Under the pieces are notes generated by a model that saw nothing but the letters and a program-made list of their open reading frames with translations, ran no database searches and had not been told where the DNA came from. A DNA stretch of 64,000 bases from assembly GCF_002929505.1 (NCBI RefSeq), contig NZ_PJJL01000072.1, positions 285,730 to 349,729 on the forward strand. Direction: 5' to 3'. The position numbers and the translations under genes are program-made. Below are positions 34,952 to 44,034 of this stretch, in pieces. How positions within the stretch are numbered: the first letter of the stretch is position 1; each line of letters starts with the position of its first letter. This stretch comes from Cryobacterium sp. Y57 (GTDB taxonomy: Bacteria > Actinomycetota > Actinomycetes > Actinomycetales > Microbacteriaceae).

Positions 34952-35863
34952 ATGGATACCTTCACTGACGCTACCGGTACCGCCGACGAGTCCACCGAGT
35001 TCGTTATCCTCCACCTCACCGACACTCACCTCATAAAAGATGCAGGTCTGCACTACGGGAGTGTTGACACCGTCGCAGCTCTGGCGCGCGTGCTGCGACG
35101 GGCCGGCTCACTCGGGCATGTTGACGTGATCGCGTGCTCCGGGGACCTCTCCGACGATGGCTCGGCCGAGTCCTACGCTTTGTTGCAGAGCCAGCTCGAG
35201 CCGTGGGCGGGCGAGCGCGGTGCCGCCATTGTCTACGCGATGGGAAATCATGATCGCCCCGAGGGGTTCGGGCAGGTTCTCGGCGACGGCCATGATGCGT
35301 TTGCAGACCGGGAGGCGTCCAACGGACTGTATGGGGTGTCCAACGTCAGCGGCCTTCGCGTCATCACACTCAACAGCACCGTCGCTGGCAAGGGCTACGG
35401 AGCGCTCGATTCCGCTCAGCTACTCTGGCTGCGCGGTGTACTGGCTGAGCCGTCAGCAAACGGCTCCATGGTCGTACTCCACCACCCGCCGGTCGCGGCC
35501 GAAACAGAACTGCTTGGCGCTCTGCAGCTGCACGATCCCGAGGCACTGCGGGATGCCCTCACCGGCGGTGACGTGCGGCTGATCCTGGCCGGGCACTACC
35601 ACTACCCGATGGTGGATCAGTTCGCCGGTATTCCGGTTGTCATTTCCGCCGCAGTGTGCAACCTCGCTGACATCTTCGCCGAGGCCGGCACCGAGAGCGC
35701 CTTTACCGGCAGCGGAGCGAGCATCATCCGACTGCCCAGAAACGGCGGGACCCCCCGTATACTTCCCTTCTCTGCCATGGACGCGAGCGATGCGGGAGAC
35801 GGCCGCCGGGTCTTTCACTTCAATTCAGAGACTGTCGCGCGCATCATCGCCGCTGCCGGCTGA
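34952..35863 (+). CDS. Calcineurin-like metallophosphoesterase (CpdA/Rv0805-type)
   Basis: 303 residues with all five metal motifs: HLTDTHL (Asp24, His26), CSGDLSDDG, YAMGNHDRP, VLHHPP and LAGHYHYPM. The family hydrolyses cyclic nucleotides, glycerophosphodiesters or other phosphodiesters. No signal peptide, so cytoplasmic. It is the first intact cargo gene of the island and converges on the GntR gene with 41 bases between. The substrate is not predictable. Confidence 0.88.
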   Translation: MDTFTDATGTADESTEFVILHLTDTHLIKDAGLHYGSVDTVAALARVLRRAGSLGHVDVIACSGDLSDDGSAESYALLQSQLEPWAGERGAAIVYAMGNHDRPEGFGQVLGDGHDAFADREASNGLYGVSNVSGLRVITLNSTVAGKGYGALDSAQLLWLRGVLAEPSANGSMVVLHHPPVAAETELLGALQLHDPEALRDALTGGDVRLILAGHYHYPMVDQFAGIPVVISAAVCNLADIFAEAGTESAFTGSGASIIRLPRNGGTPRILPFSAMDASDAGDGRRVFHFNSETVARIIAAAG

Positions 35864-35904
35864 AGCAAGCCAAGCACCGCACGGCCAGAGCCTGACCCTT
35901 CATC

Positions 35905-36681
35905 TCACTCTGCGTAGCGCAACACAAACTTGGCGGTGTCCCCGCGCATCCGTCGTTGCACGAAGAAGGCGGCCCGCCCGTCGGCGACAGCGGTGACGCC
36001 GTCCCGCACCAGCAACGCGCTGCCGGCGGCCACTTCCAACCGGGCGGCTTCGTCGAAGTCCGCGGCGGTCGCCGAGAAGGCACGCCAGCGGTAGTGCAAG
36101 TCCAAACCGAGGCCCGCCGTGAGAGCCAGCACCACGAGGCCGTGCTCGGGCATGTGGTCGACGGCGACGGCGAATTCAGCGGGCAGCCAATAGCTATTGA
36201 GAATCCAGGGGCGCTCGTCGCGGATCATGACCGTGTCCAGACGGTAGATATCGCCGGCATCGGTATCGAGGTGTTCGGCGGCAACGGCGGCGGCAACCCC
36301 GCTCGCGAGGCCGAATGACTCAACCTGTTCAATCACGGTGCGCAACGGCTCACCGGACACGGCCGATGGCGCACGTGCGATCAAGGCGTCGAGAGTGCTG
36401 TCGCTCTGTTGAGCTCGCACCGGGAGAGTGGAAACGACCTCGATGAGGTCAGGTGGTTGGGCAACGAACGTGCCGATACCCCGCCGAATTTCTACGGCAC
36501 CGACGCGCTGCAATTCGGCGATCGCTTGGCGCACGGTGAGCCGGTTGACCGAAAACTCTTCGCTCAGCGCGGTCTCGGTCGGCATCTGTTCGCCTGCACG
36601 CAGCACCCCCGTGCGGATTCGTTCCCAGATTTCGGAGGCAATTCGACGATATAGAGGCTGGTTGCCAAGGAGAGAGGGCAT
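35905..36681 (-). CDS. GntR/HutC-family regulator with UTRA domain
   Basis: 258 residues from ATG 36681, preceded by AAAGGA; the longer frame from 36783 runs through the intergenic promoter region and is not preferred. Winged helix (about 8-75; YRRIASEIWERIRTG, ETALSEEFSVNRLTVRQAIAEL, EIRRGIGTFVAQ) and UTRA effector domain (95-250; WILNSYWLPAEFA, VRDGVTAVADGRAAFFVQRR). It is divergent from the oligopeptide ABC operon starting at 36798 and is the likely repressor, released by a transported ligand (inference). Confidence 0.88.
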   Translation of the reverse strand: MPSLLGNQPLYRRIASEIWERIRTGVLRAGEQMPTETALSEEFSVNRLTVRQAIAELQRVGAVEIRRGIGTFVAQPPDLIEVVSTLPVRAQQSDSTLDALIARAPSAVSGEPLRTVIEQVESFGLASGVAAAVAAEHLDTDAGDIYRLDTVMIRDERPWILNSYWLPAEFAVAVDHMPEHGLVVLALTAGLGLDLHYRWRAFSATAADFDEAARLEVAAGSALLVRDGVTAVADGRAAFFVQRRMRGDTAKFVLRYAE

Positions 36682-36726
36682 CAAAATCCTTTCGTTCACT
36701 TCGAGGCTACCCGCCATTCGCATAGG

Positions 36727-36749
36727 AGGTCTACATGTATAGATGTCCT
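36727..36749. promoter_or_regulatory. Candidate GntR/HutC operator and promoter region
   Basis: The sequence around TACATGTA (a perfect eight-base palindrome at 36732-36739), flanked by GTCTA and TATAGA half-site-like elements, lies in the divergent gap between the regulator and ABC operon. HutC-type proteins bind GT-TA-AC palindromes of similar character; the match is only partial. Confidence 0.3.
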
Positions 36750-36797
36750 GGACATTCCGGGGTGTTCCGCCACACGCGTGCATTTGAAAGGTATCCC

Positions 36798-38309
36798 ATG
36801 CGCCGCTTCCCCTCGATCACCGCCATCGCGCTCACCGGCCTGATCGTCACCGGGTGCTCGACCACCGCCGGGGACCTCGACGCGGCACCGGCCGCCGTCG
36901 AGTCCAATTCCGACGCGACCATCGACGTTCAGTTCACAATCGAACCCACCAATCTCGACATCACATCCACCTCGGGGGCGGCCCTGCAGCAGCTGCTCAT
37001 CAGCAACGTCTACGAGGGCCTCATCTCCAAGAACGCCAACGGCGAGTACATTCCGGCTCTGGCCACGGACTGGACAGTCTCGGACGACGCTCTCACCTAC
37101 ACCTTCGAACTGGCGGATGCAGCGTTCCACGACGGTTCCCCGGTCGTCGTTGGCGACATCGTGGCGTCTCTCGACGCGGCCCGCGGGGCCGAGTCGGTAA
37201 ATCCCGACGCGAAGCGCATGATGCTGGTCGAGACCGTCAGCGCCGTCGACGATGACACCGTCGAGATCACCCTCAGCGACCGGGACACTTACTTTCTCGA
37301 TACCCTGGCCGTCACCTCCGCCGGCATGATCGTGCCCGCGGACGACGACACCGACCGGGCCAATACCAGCAACGGAACAGGCCCGTACACGGTCGCGCAG
37401 TGGAACAAGGGCTCCACGATCACACTGGAACGCAACGACGAGTACCGCGGCGACGCGCCCATGAACAAAACCGTCGTCTTCCACTACATCGCCGAGGCGA
37501 CCACAGCGATGAACGCGCTGTCCACGGGCGAGATTGACGTGCTCACGGCGGCATCCGCTGAGACGCTGGCCTTCTTCGAGGGCGACGACGCGGTCGATAT
37601 CACCGCGGGCGACTCCACCAGCTGGATGACCCTCGGCATGAACAACGCCAACCCCGTGCTCGCCAACGCCGACGTGCGCCGCGCCATCAACATGGGCATT
37701 GACAAGGCCGGCTTGATCACGGTCATCGGCGGCAACGCCGTCGAGGTCGGCTCGATGGCCGTGCCCAGCGACCCCTGGTATTCCGACCTCACCGACATCA
37801 ACGCCTACGACCCAGAGGGCGCCCGCGAGCTGCTCACCGATATCGACCCGAGCGAGCTGGCCTTCACCTTGACCGTCGCCAACACCTACGACATCAAGAT
37901 CTCGGAGTACATCGCCGCCCAGCTTGGCGAAATCGGCATCAACGTCACGATCGACACCGTCGAGTTCGCGACCTGGCTCGAGCGCGCGTACAAGCAGAAG
38001 GAGTACGACCTGACCATGGTGCTGCACGTGGACCCCACCACCCTCACCTACTACGGCAACCCCGCTTACTACTGGAACTACGACAACGCCCAGGCCCAGC
38101 AGCTGGCCTCCGCCGCCAAGTCCGCCGCCAGCACGCAGGATCGCGACGAGAAGATGGCTGAATTGGCCGAACTCATCGCCGAGGATGCGGCCAGCGGATG
38201 GCTCTACTCCCCCCAGACGATGGTCGTCGCGTCGACCGACGTTTCCGGCTACCCCGTCGACCGCATCGCCAACCGGTTCCCGGTCAGCGGAATGACTGCA
38301 GTCAACTAG
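36798..38309 (+). CDS. Oligopeptide/dipeptide ABC transporter, solute-binding lipoprotein (family 5)
   Basis: 503 residues from ATG 36798 (GAAAGG site); upstream in-frame ATG 36735 lies in the promoter region. Lipoprotein signal with LIVTGC, lipidated Cys20. SBP_bac_5 fold: LYNVYEGLISKN-type ISNVYEGLISKN, LATDWTVSDDALTYTFEL, GTGPYTVAQW and DVRRAINMGIDKAGLI. It captures peptides or nickel-type chelates outside the membrane for the permeases encoded next. It begins the operon that runs to 43,618. Confidence 0.9.
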   Translation: MRRFPSITAIALTGLIVTGCSTTAGDLDAAPAAVESNSDATIDVQFTIEPTNLDITSTSGAALQQLLISNVYEGLISKNANGEYIPALATDWTVSDDALTYTFELADAAFHDGSPVVVGDIVASLDAARGAESVNPDAKRMMLVETVSAVDDDTVEITLSDRDTYFLDTLAVTSAGMIVPADDDTDRANTSNGTGPYTVAQWNKGSTITLERNDEYRGDAPMNKTVVFHYIAEATTAMNALSTGEIDVLTAASAETLAFFEGDDAVDITAGDSTSWMTLGMNNANPVLANADVRRAINMGIDKAGLITVIGGNAVEVGSMAVPSDPWYSDLTDINAYDPEGARELLTDIDPSELAFTLTVANTYDIKISEYIAAQLGEIGINVTIDTVEFATWLERAYKQKEYDLTMVLHVDPTTLTYYGNPAYYWNYDNAQAQQLASAAKSAASTQDRDEKMAELAELIAEDAASGWLYSPQTMVVASTDVSGYPVDRIANRFPVSGMTAVN

Positions 38310-38311
38310 CC

Positions 38312-39331
38312 GTGGCCGCCCCGCTCACCGCGGTAGCGACGACCAACGCTGCGCCCGCCGGACTTCCGCGAGCGCAGCGCCTGGCAGGCGCCGTCGGCCA
38401 ACAGGTCGGCGTGCTCGTCACCTCGTTGCTCATCGCGAGCCTGCTCATCTTTCTCGCGCTCCACTACCTGCCCGGTGACGCGGCCGCGATCCTCGCCGGG
38501 GCCGACGCCACCGCCGCCCAGGTCGCCCTGCTTGAGCAACGCCTCGGGCTCGACCGGCCCGTGGCGGTGCAGTACCTCGACTGGGTCTTCGGTGCGGTGC
38601 GCGGTGACCTCGGCACGTCGATGCTCGACGGTCGCTCCGTCGCCGGGCAGATCGGCGAAAAACTGCAGGTGACCGTGCCGCTCTGCGTTGCGGCACTCGT
38701 TATCAGCGTGCTCATCGCCGTGCCCCTCGGCATGATCGCCGGCGCCCGGCACCGCACCTGGTACGGTCAAGCAATCGGCGCCCTCACCCAATTCGGTGTG
38801 GCACTGCCGGTATTCGCCGTGGGCCTGGCGCTCGTATCGGTCGTGGCCGTGCAGTGGCGCGTACTGCCGGTTCAGGGTTTTCCGACCGATCGCTGGGCCG
38901 ACCCGGTCGACGCCCTCCGCTCCCTGATCTTGCCCACGATCACACTCGCGATCCCGCTCACTGCCGGCCTGGTGCGTTTCGTGCGGTCGGCGACGATCGA
39001 CATCGTCGGGGAAGAGTGGGTACGCACCGCCCGAGCTCAAGGCTGGTCGAATACCGCCGTACTCATACGGCAGGGATTACGCAACGCCGCCTTGCCCCTC
39101 GTCGCGATTGTTGGACTCGAGCTTGCAGGCCTGCTCATGGGCTCGGTTCTCATCGAGCAGGTGTTCTCCCTACCCGGCATCGGGCAGATGCTGCTTAAAG
39201 ACGTCGGCAACCGCGACCTCGTCTCGGTGCAGGGCACCCTGCTCACCCTCACGAGCGTCATCATGATCGTCACGATCGCGCTGAACATCATCTACACCCT
39301 GATCGACCCTCGACTGCGAGGCTCGAAATGA
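38312..39331 (+). CDS. Oligopeptide ABC transporter permease (DppB-type)
   Basis: 339 residues from GTG 38312, two bases after the binding-protein stop. Six membrane segments: VLVTSLLIASLLIFLALHYLPGD at the N-terminus, then the EAA loop RTARAQGWSNTAVLIRQGLRNAALPLV, and LIEQVFSLPGIGQML near the end, all typical of DppB/OppB. A Thr/Ala-rich N-terminal tail of about 30 residues precedes the first helix. Confidence 0.9.
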   Translation: MAAPLTAVATTNAAPAGLPRAQRLAGAVGQQVGVLVTSLLIASLLIFLALHYLPGDAAAILAGADATAAQVALLEQRLGLDRPVAVQYLDWVFGAVRGDLGTSMLDGRSVAGQIGEKLQVTVPLCVAALVISVLIAVPLGMIAGARHRTWYGQAIGALTQFGVALPVFAVGLALVSVVAVQWRVLPVQGFPTDRWADPVDALRSLILPTITLAIPLTAGLVRFVRSATIDIVGEEWVRTARAQGWSNTAVLIRQGLRNAALPLVAIVGLELAGLLMGSVLIEQVFSLPGIGQMLLKDVGNRDLVSVQGTLLTLTSVIMIVTIALNIIYTLIDPRLRGSK

Positions 39332-40155
39332 TCGCCCTATTGCGTAACCCAAGCGGCCTGATCGGCGCGGTGCTCGTGACCGTCGTAGCGACGGCTGCAC
39401 TCCTCTCCCTCGTGTGGACACCATCTGATCCCCTCGCAGTCGATCCGACCGCCAGCTGGCTCGCCCCCTCGGCGGCACACCTGCTCGGAACAGACGCTCT
39501 CGGTCGCGATTCCTTCAGCGCCCTCCTCGTGGGCGCGCAGGTCACCCTCGGTTCAGCCCTGCTGGCAACTACCGTCGCCGCGATCCTCGGGCTGCCACTT
39601 GCCGCATTTATCGAACTCACCCCCTCAGTAGTCTCGTCATTCCTGCAGCGTTTTATAGACATCATGATCGCCTTCCCCACATTGATACTCGCTGTGATTC
39701 TGGTCACGAGCTTCGGATCATCGACCTGGACGGCGGCCATCGCGGTCGGGCTTGGCGCATCCGTTGTCGTGGCGCGCACGGTCGCGCCGGAGTTGCGGCG
39801 AGCACACGCAAGCGACTATTCCCTGCTCGCCCTGGCCGCCGGGGCCTCGTCGGGGCGCATCATGCTCCACCACGTCATACCCAACGCCGGGTCCACCATC
39901 ATCGTGCGCCTCACGCAGGTGCTCGCTGGCGCGGCTCTGGCCGAAGCCGGGCTCAGCTACCTGGGCTTCGGCACCCCGGCGCCCACCCCGTCGTGGGGCC
40001 GCACCCTCGCCGAGATGCAACCCCAAATCATGACTCGGCCCGAGGTGCTGCTAGCGCCAGCCCTCTGCATCGTGATCGTTGTGCTCGGGTTCAATCTGCT
40101 CGGCGACGGACTACGCGACACCCTTGATCCCCGAACCAGAAGGAGCAACCGATGA
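39328..40155 (+). CDS. Oligopeptide ABC transporter permease (DppC-type)
   Basis: 275 residues, overlapping the DppB-type gene by four bases (ATGA). HLLGTDALGRDSFSALLVGAQVTL is the DppC/OppC signature near 50-72. The EAA loop is RRAHASDYSLLALAAGASSGRIMLHHVIPN (170-199), followed by LAEAGLSYLGFGTPAPTPSWGRTLAE. Second transmembrane subunit of the importer. Confidence 0.9.
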   Translation: MIALLRNPSGLIGAVLVTVVATAALLSLVWTPSDPLAVDPTASWLAPSAAHLLGTDALGRDSFSALLVGAQVTLGSALLATTVAAILGLPLAAFIELTPSVVSSFLQRFIDIMIAFPTLILAVILVTSFGSSTWTAAIAVGLGASVVVARTVAPELRRAHASDYSLLALAAGASSGRIMLHHVIPNAGSTIIVRLTQVLAGAALAEAGLSYLGFGTPAPTPSWGRTLAEMQPQIMTRPEVLLAPALCIVIVVLGFNLLGDGLRDTLDPRTRRSNR

Positions 40156-40952
40156 ACGTTCTCGAAATTCGTGACCTAACCGTGCGCATCGGCGGGCGCA
40201 CCGTCGTCGATTCAGTCAACCTTGACGTGGGTCGGGGCGAACGCGTCGGCCTACTCGGCGAGTCAGGGTCCGGCAAGTCGCTCACCTGCATGGCCACGCT
40301 CGGGCTTCTCCCCCACACCGCGCGGGCTACCGGCAGCATTCGGCTGGTTGGTGAGCAAATTCTGGGCGCCACCGACCGACGGATGCGGGCCTTGCGCGGG
40401 GGCCAGCTCGGCTGCGTGTTCCAGGAACCGCAGAGCGCCCTCGACCCCCTCGCCCGGATCGGTGACCAGCTCACCAGCCCGCTTCGCGCTCGGGCGCGGA
40501 TATCGCGGCACCAACGCCATGAACTCGCCGTCGACCTCGCGGCACGGGTGGGCCTGCCCGACCCGCAACACATTGTGCGCCGATTCCCACACGAACTCTC
40601 CGGAGGCCAGCGACAGCGCGTCGTTGTGGCGATGGCGACCGCCGCCGCCCCGGCGCTCGTGCTCGCCGACGAGCCGACCACCGCCCTCGACGTGACGGTT
40701 CAAGCCCACATCCTCGAGCTGCTCGGTGGGCGAGTTACCGAGACCGGCGCCGCACTGCTGCTCGTCACGCACGACATTGCGGTGGCAGCGACCACCTGCG
40801 ATCGACTCGTCGTGCTGCGCGGCGGCATTGTGGTCGAACAGGGCCTGACCGGTGACGTCCTGCGCCGCCCGGCGCACTCGTACACGCGCGAGCTCGTCGA
40901 CGCCGCCTATGCCACCAGTTACACCCGACCCCTCGTTTTGGAGACTGCATGA
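40152..40952 (+). CDS. Oligopeptide ABC transporter ATP-binding protein (DppD-type)
   Basis: 266 residues: Walker A GESGSGKS near 36-43, Q-loop CVFQEPQSALDPLARIG, signature LSGGQRQRV, Walker B ALVLADEPTTALD and H-loop LLVTHD. It overlaps the DppC-type gene (ATGA) and the next ATPase gene (ATGA). Relative to typical DppD it lacks the long C-terminal oligopeptide/dipeptide extension with its Cys cluster. Confidence 0.9.
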   Translation: MNVLEIRDLTVRIGGRTVVDSVNLDVGRGERVGLLGESGSGKSLTCMATLGLLPHTARATGSIRLVGEQILGATDRRMRALRGGQLGCVFQEPQSALDPLARIGDQLTSPLRARARISRHQRHELAVDLAARVGLPDPQHIVRRFPHELSGGQRQRVVVAMATAAAPALVLADEPTTALDVTVQAHILELLGGRVTETGAALLLVTHDIAVAATTCDRLVVLRGGIVVEQGLTGDVLRRPAHSYTRELVDAAYATSYTRPLVLETA

Positions 40953-41716
40953 ACACCCTGTTTGCCGTCGAAGCCGTGCGCAAGCGCTACCGCGGAGCCG
41001 ACCGTGATGCTCTCGGGCCTGTGTCGCTCAGAGTCGAGGCCGGTAGACACCTCGCGATCATCGGCGAATCAGGATGCGGCAAGACAACGCTGAGCCGCAT
41101 CATGCTCGGACTGTTGCCGGCGTCCTCCGGTTCGGTGCACTACCGCGGCGCTCCCGTGCACGGTCTGCGCGGCTCTGCAGCCCGAGACCTGCGACGCCGA
41201 GTGCAGCTCGTGCTGCAGGATCCGTTCGCGTCGCTCAGCCCGCGCATGCGCGTGGGCGATATCGTCGCCGAACCACTCCGCATCCTGAACCGCGGAACAC
41301 CGGTGCAAGCCCGGGTCGCCGAACTGCTCGCCGCCGTCGAACTAGACCCAGCCTTCGCCCGCCGTTTTCCGCACGAACTCTCCGGCGGTCAGCGCCAGCG
41401 TGTGGCGATCGCCCGGGCACTCGGGCCGCGCCCCGAAGTGCTCGTGGCCGACGAACCGGTAAGCGCGCTCGACGTATCGGTGCAGGCACAGGTGCTGTGG
41501 CTGCTGCGACGCCTCGCCGAACACGAAGGCCTCACCCTCGTGCTCGTGTCGCACGACCTCGGTATCGTGCAGAACCTCTGCCACACATCCGCTGTCATGC
41601 ACCGCGGCGTGATCGTCGAATCCGGCGCCACGGCCGCCCTGCTCGCCTCCCCGCAACATCCGTACACCCGCGAACTGCTCGCGAGCGTTCCCACTCTCCC
41701 GCAGCGCCCCCAGTGA
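40949..41716 (+). CDS. Oligopeptide ABC transporter ATP-binding protein (DppF-type)
   Basis: 255 residues: Walker A GESGCGKT near 36-43, LVLQDPFASLSPRMRVGDIVAEPL (DppF type), signature LSGGQRQRVAIARAL, Walker B VLVADEPVSALDVSVQAQ and switch LVSHD. Completes a separate-subunit importer (binding protein, two permeases, two ATPases). Distal genes follow after 13 bases. Confidence 0.9.
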   Translation: MNTLFAVEAVRKRYRGADRDALGPVSLRVEAGRHLAIIGESGCGKTTLSRIMLGLLPASSGSVHYRGAPVHGLRGSAARDLRRRVQLVLQDPFASLSPRMRVGDIVAEPLRILNRGTPVQARVAELLAAVELDPAFARRFPHELSGGQRQRVAIARALGPRPEVLVADEPVSALDVSVQAQVLWLLRRLAEHEGLTLVLVSHDLGIVQNLCHTSAVMHRGVIVESGATAALLASPQHPYTRELLASVPTLPQRPQ

Positions 41717-41729
41717 TTGTCGATACCCC

Positions 41730-42428
41730 ATGACCCTGATCCAGCCCCTCCACAACTTCCGCGACGCGGGAACCCTCGAGACCCCGAGCGGGGAACTACG
41801 CCCCGGTATGCTGATGCGCTCTGCCGCTCCCTTGGGCCTACTCACCGACATTCAAGATTTTCTCACCATTCGCGGTATCGAGGTCATCATTGACCTGCGC
41901 GATGAGGGTGAGCGGTCCCACGCTCCCTGGACAGGGTCTGCGGCGCGCATCCTGTCGATGCCAGTCTTTGCGGGTGAACTGCGCACGCTGCGCTTTGACT
42001 CCCTCGAACAGCTCTACGAGATCATGCTCGACCGGTTCGCGCCTGCGCTGGTGGCGGCAGTCGGCGCGGTCGCCGACAACAGCAACGTACCGTTGCTTGT
42101 GCACTGCACCGCCGGCAAGGACCGCACCGGCGTGGTCGTCGCCCTCGTGCAGGAGGCCCTCGGTGTCGACCGGCACGCCGTGCTCGCGCACTACGCCGTC
42201 TCGCAGGACGTACTCGGCGAGGACTACCTGCGCGACCTGTTCCGCGGCATCGATCCCGCCGACCTGCCCGGCGCCGACGCACACCGCGCCATCTCATCCC
42301 CGCCCACGCTGCTGGCGACACTACTCGCAGCCGTAGACCGGGAATACGGCGGAGTGGAACAGTTGCTGCTCACCCACGGCCTCACCGCGCAGCAGCTCAC
42401 GCGCCTACGCGGGGCGTACATCGCGTGA
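41730..42428 (+). CDS. Tyrosine-protein phosphatase (Y_phosphatase3/PtpB-like)
   Basis: 232 residues. The PTP loop HCTAGKDRTG has nucleophile Cys126 and Arg132 (CX5R). The N-terminus NFRDAG and GMLMRSAAP match the atypical bacterial phosphatases that act on phosphotyrosine, phosphoserine or phosphoinositides. It starts 13 bases after the last ATPase gene and its stop overlaps the aminotransferase gene. A role in processing a phosphorylated imported substrate is possible; signalling is the alternative. Confidence 0.87.
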   Translation: MTLIQPLHNFRDAGTLETPSGELRPGMLMRSAAPLGLLTDIQDFLTIRGIEVIIDLRDEGERSHAPWTGSAARILSMPVFAGELRTLRFDSLEQLYEIMLDRFAPALVAAVGAVADNSNVPLLVHCTAGKDRTGVVVALVQEALGVDRHAVLAHYAVSQDVLGEDYLRDLFRGIDPADLPGADAHRAISSPPTLLATLLAAVDREYGGVEQLLLTHGLTAQQLTRLRGAYIA

Positions 42429-43618
42429 CACCCTCGGGTTTTGATCCCGAGGCTCTCGACCAGCTGACCATCAGTGACCTTCGAGCACGCGGTAGCCGGC
42501 GCTGGGCCGACGCGCACGACGGCGAGATCGCGGCCGGTCTCGCCGAAATGGACCTCGGAGTCGCCCCGGTGATTCTCGACCGAGTGCGCGCCCTGAACCG
42601 CTACGGCTACGTGACTTCGGCCGAGCTGGTCGCCGTTGCCGGCGCGTGCAGTGAGTGGCTGGCCGCGCACCGGTCTTGGGCGGTCGAGCCCGACCGCATC
42701 GCGGTAGTGCCCGACGTCGTCGACGCTGTGCAGCGCCTGGTCGAACTGCAGACCGGGCCCGGCGACGCCGTCGTGGTGAGCACGCCCTCGTACGCACCGC
42801 TCGCCGCCGCCGCCCGCCGCGCCGGTCGTCGGGTGGTCGAGGTGCCGCTCACTGCGGTGGGGCGGCTGAACCTGGCCGACATTGGCCAGGCCCTGCGCGG
42901 CGGCGGCCGGCTGGTGATGCTCTGTCAGCCGCAGAACCCCACCGGAACCATCAGTGGACCGGTCGAGTTGGCGGGGCTCGCCGAGCTCGTGCGGCAGCAC
43001 GGGGCCCAGGTGCTCTCAAACGAAGTGCACGCGCCGCTTTCCCGGGTACCGCTGCACGCCTATGCGAGCGTGCCGGGGGCATCCGCTCACTCGACGACGA
43101 TCGTGTCCGCGTCGAAGACCTTCAACCTGTCTGGTCTCAAGTGCGCCCAGCTGATCTTTGCCAGCCCCGCGGAGTGCGCCCAGTGGCGGCGGGCCTTACC
43201 GCGCCTTGAAAGCAGCGTGCCCGTTCTCGGCGCCGTCGCCACGACCGCCGCCTACCGCCTCGGCGACCCTTGGCGCCGCGACTTGCTCGACTATCTCGGC
43301 CGCTCCGACGCGCTGCTGCTGGCTGCCGGACTTTGTGCACCGCCGGCCGGCTACTTCGCCTGGCTGCGCCTCGCCGACCGCATCACCACCCCCGATTTGC
43401 GCCGCCGCGCCCAGGTGATCGCCGCCGACGGCGCCACCTTCGGCGCCTCCGGATGGGCCCGGCTCACCCTCGCCACCCCCACTCCCGTCGTCGCCGACCT
43501 GCTTCAGCGTGTAACCCCCTTCCTGGCCCGGCACAGCAGTGGAGCTTCGCTGGTGCCGTCGACTTCGCCGGGCACCTCGCATCACAAACCGCCATTTAGC
43601 GGATGCTGGCGCGCATGA
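42425..43618 (+). CDS. PatB/MalY-type pyridoxal-phosphate aminotransferase (cystathionine beta-lyase-like)
   Basis: 397 residues, class I/II fold. DMDLG-like AEMDLGVAP near 40-48, a YGYVTSAELVAVAG segment, substrate-loop CQPQNPTG (167-174), PLP-binding NEVHAPLS (199-206) and Schiff-base Lys231 in SASKTFNLSGLK. MalY/PatB enzymes cleave C-S bonds of cystathionine or cysteine S-conjugates. GTG start overlaps the phosphatase gene by four bases. The last roughly 25 residues do not look native: the frame runs into the 3' end of an antisense malG remnant, so the original stop was probably lost at the junction. Confidence 0.85.
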   Translation: MTPSGFDPEALDQLTISDLRARGSRRWADAHDGEIAAGLAEMDLGVAPVILDRVRALNRYGYVTSAELVAVAGACSEWLAAHRSWAVEPDRIAVVPDVVDAVQRLVELQTGPGDAVVVSTPSYAPLAAAARRAGRRVVEVPLTAVGRLNLADIGQALRGGGRLVMLCQPQNPTGTISGPVELAGLAELVRQHGAQVLSNEVHAPLSRVPLHAYASVPGASAHSTTIVSASKTFNLSGLKCAQLIFASPAECAQWRRALPRLESSVPVLGAVATTAAYRLGDPWRRDLLDYLGRSDALLLAAGLCAPPAGYFAWLRLADRITTPDLRRRAQVIAADGATFGASGWARLTLATPTPVVADLLQRVTPFLARHSSGASLVPSTSPGTSHHKPPFSGCWRA

Positions 43619-43897
43619 AGCTCTGAACGAACTGCCGCTGAAAGATGGGAAATGCGATCAGCAGCAGCGGGGCGACGACCAGCACTGTCACCGGCGAGAG
43701 CAGGGCCCAGCCGATGCGCGACTCGGTGCCGTTCTACACCTGCAGGCCGACGGTGAGCGGCCGGGCATCCACTGAGTTGGTGGTGATGAGCGGCCACAGA
43801 AAGTTGTTCCAGTGCGTGCTCACCGAAACCAGGCCAAACGCCACGATGGTGGGTTTGGCCAGCGGAACGTAGATGCGCCAGAGTCGTCCGGGATACC
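43596..43897 (-). pseudogene. Carbohydrate ABC permease (MalG-type), C-terminal remnant with in-frame stop
   Basis: Read leftward: RLWRIYVPLAKPTIVAFGLV, then STHWNNFLWPLITTNSVDAR and PLTVGLQV, a TAG at about 43,734-43,736, then NGTESRIGWALLSPVTVLVV and FPIFQRQFVQSF, ending at TAA 43596-43598. This is the last roughly 100 residues of a MalG-type sugar permease, interrupted by a nonsense codon and truncated on its right at the repeat CCGGGATACCCA (43,888). No other sugar ABC genes are present. Confidence 0.85.
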
Positions 43898-43899
43898 CA
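43888..43899 (+). repeat. 12-base direct repeat, left copy
   Basis: CCGGGATACCCA occurs here, at the broken end of the malG remnant, and again at 46,540-46,551. In both cases GTCTCGGA follows (25 and 31 bases later). The pair brackets the decayed mobilization genes and IS3 scrap. Confidence 0.6.
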
Positions 43900-43913
43900 A
43901 CTGACAGAAATCG

Positions 43914-43963
43914 AGATAAAGATCGTCTCGGAATCGACCGATTCTCCTTGATCAACTTTATCT
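43914..43963. repeat. Nested inverted repeats (possible oriT or recombination hairpin)
   Basis: AGATAAAG (43914-43921) pairs with CTTTATCT (43956-43963), and inside it GAATCG (43931-43936) pairs with CGATTC (43939-43944) across two bases. It lies between the malG remnant and the decayed mobilization gene. Confidence 0.5.
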
Positions 43964-44034
43964 GGGAATTCTTGTCGGCAGTGATCCAAATCTGAAGAGC
44001 AAAGTCATGCCAAATTCGCCGCTCTTCAGCGTTG

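Noticed and set aside
36696..38027. Leftward frame of 443 codons opposite the first peptide-binding protein
   Set aside because: Antisense shadow, Val/Gly/Asp-rich, no motifs.
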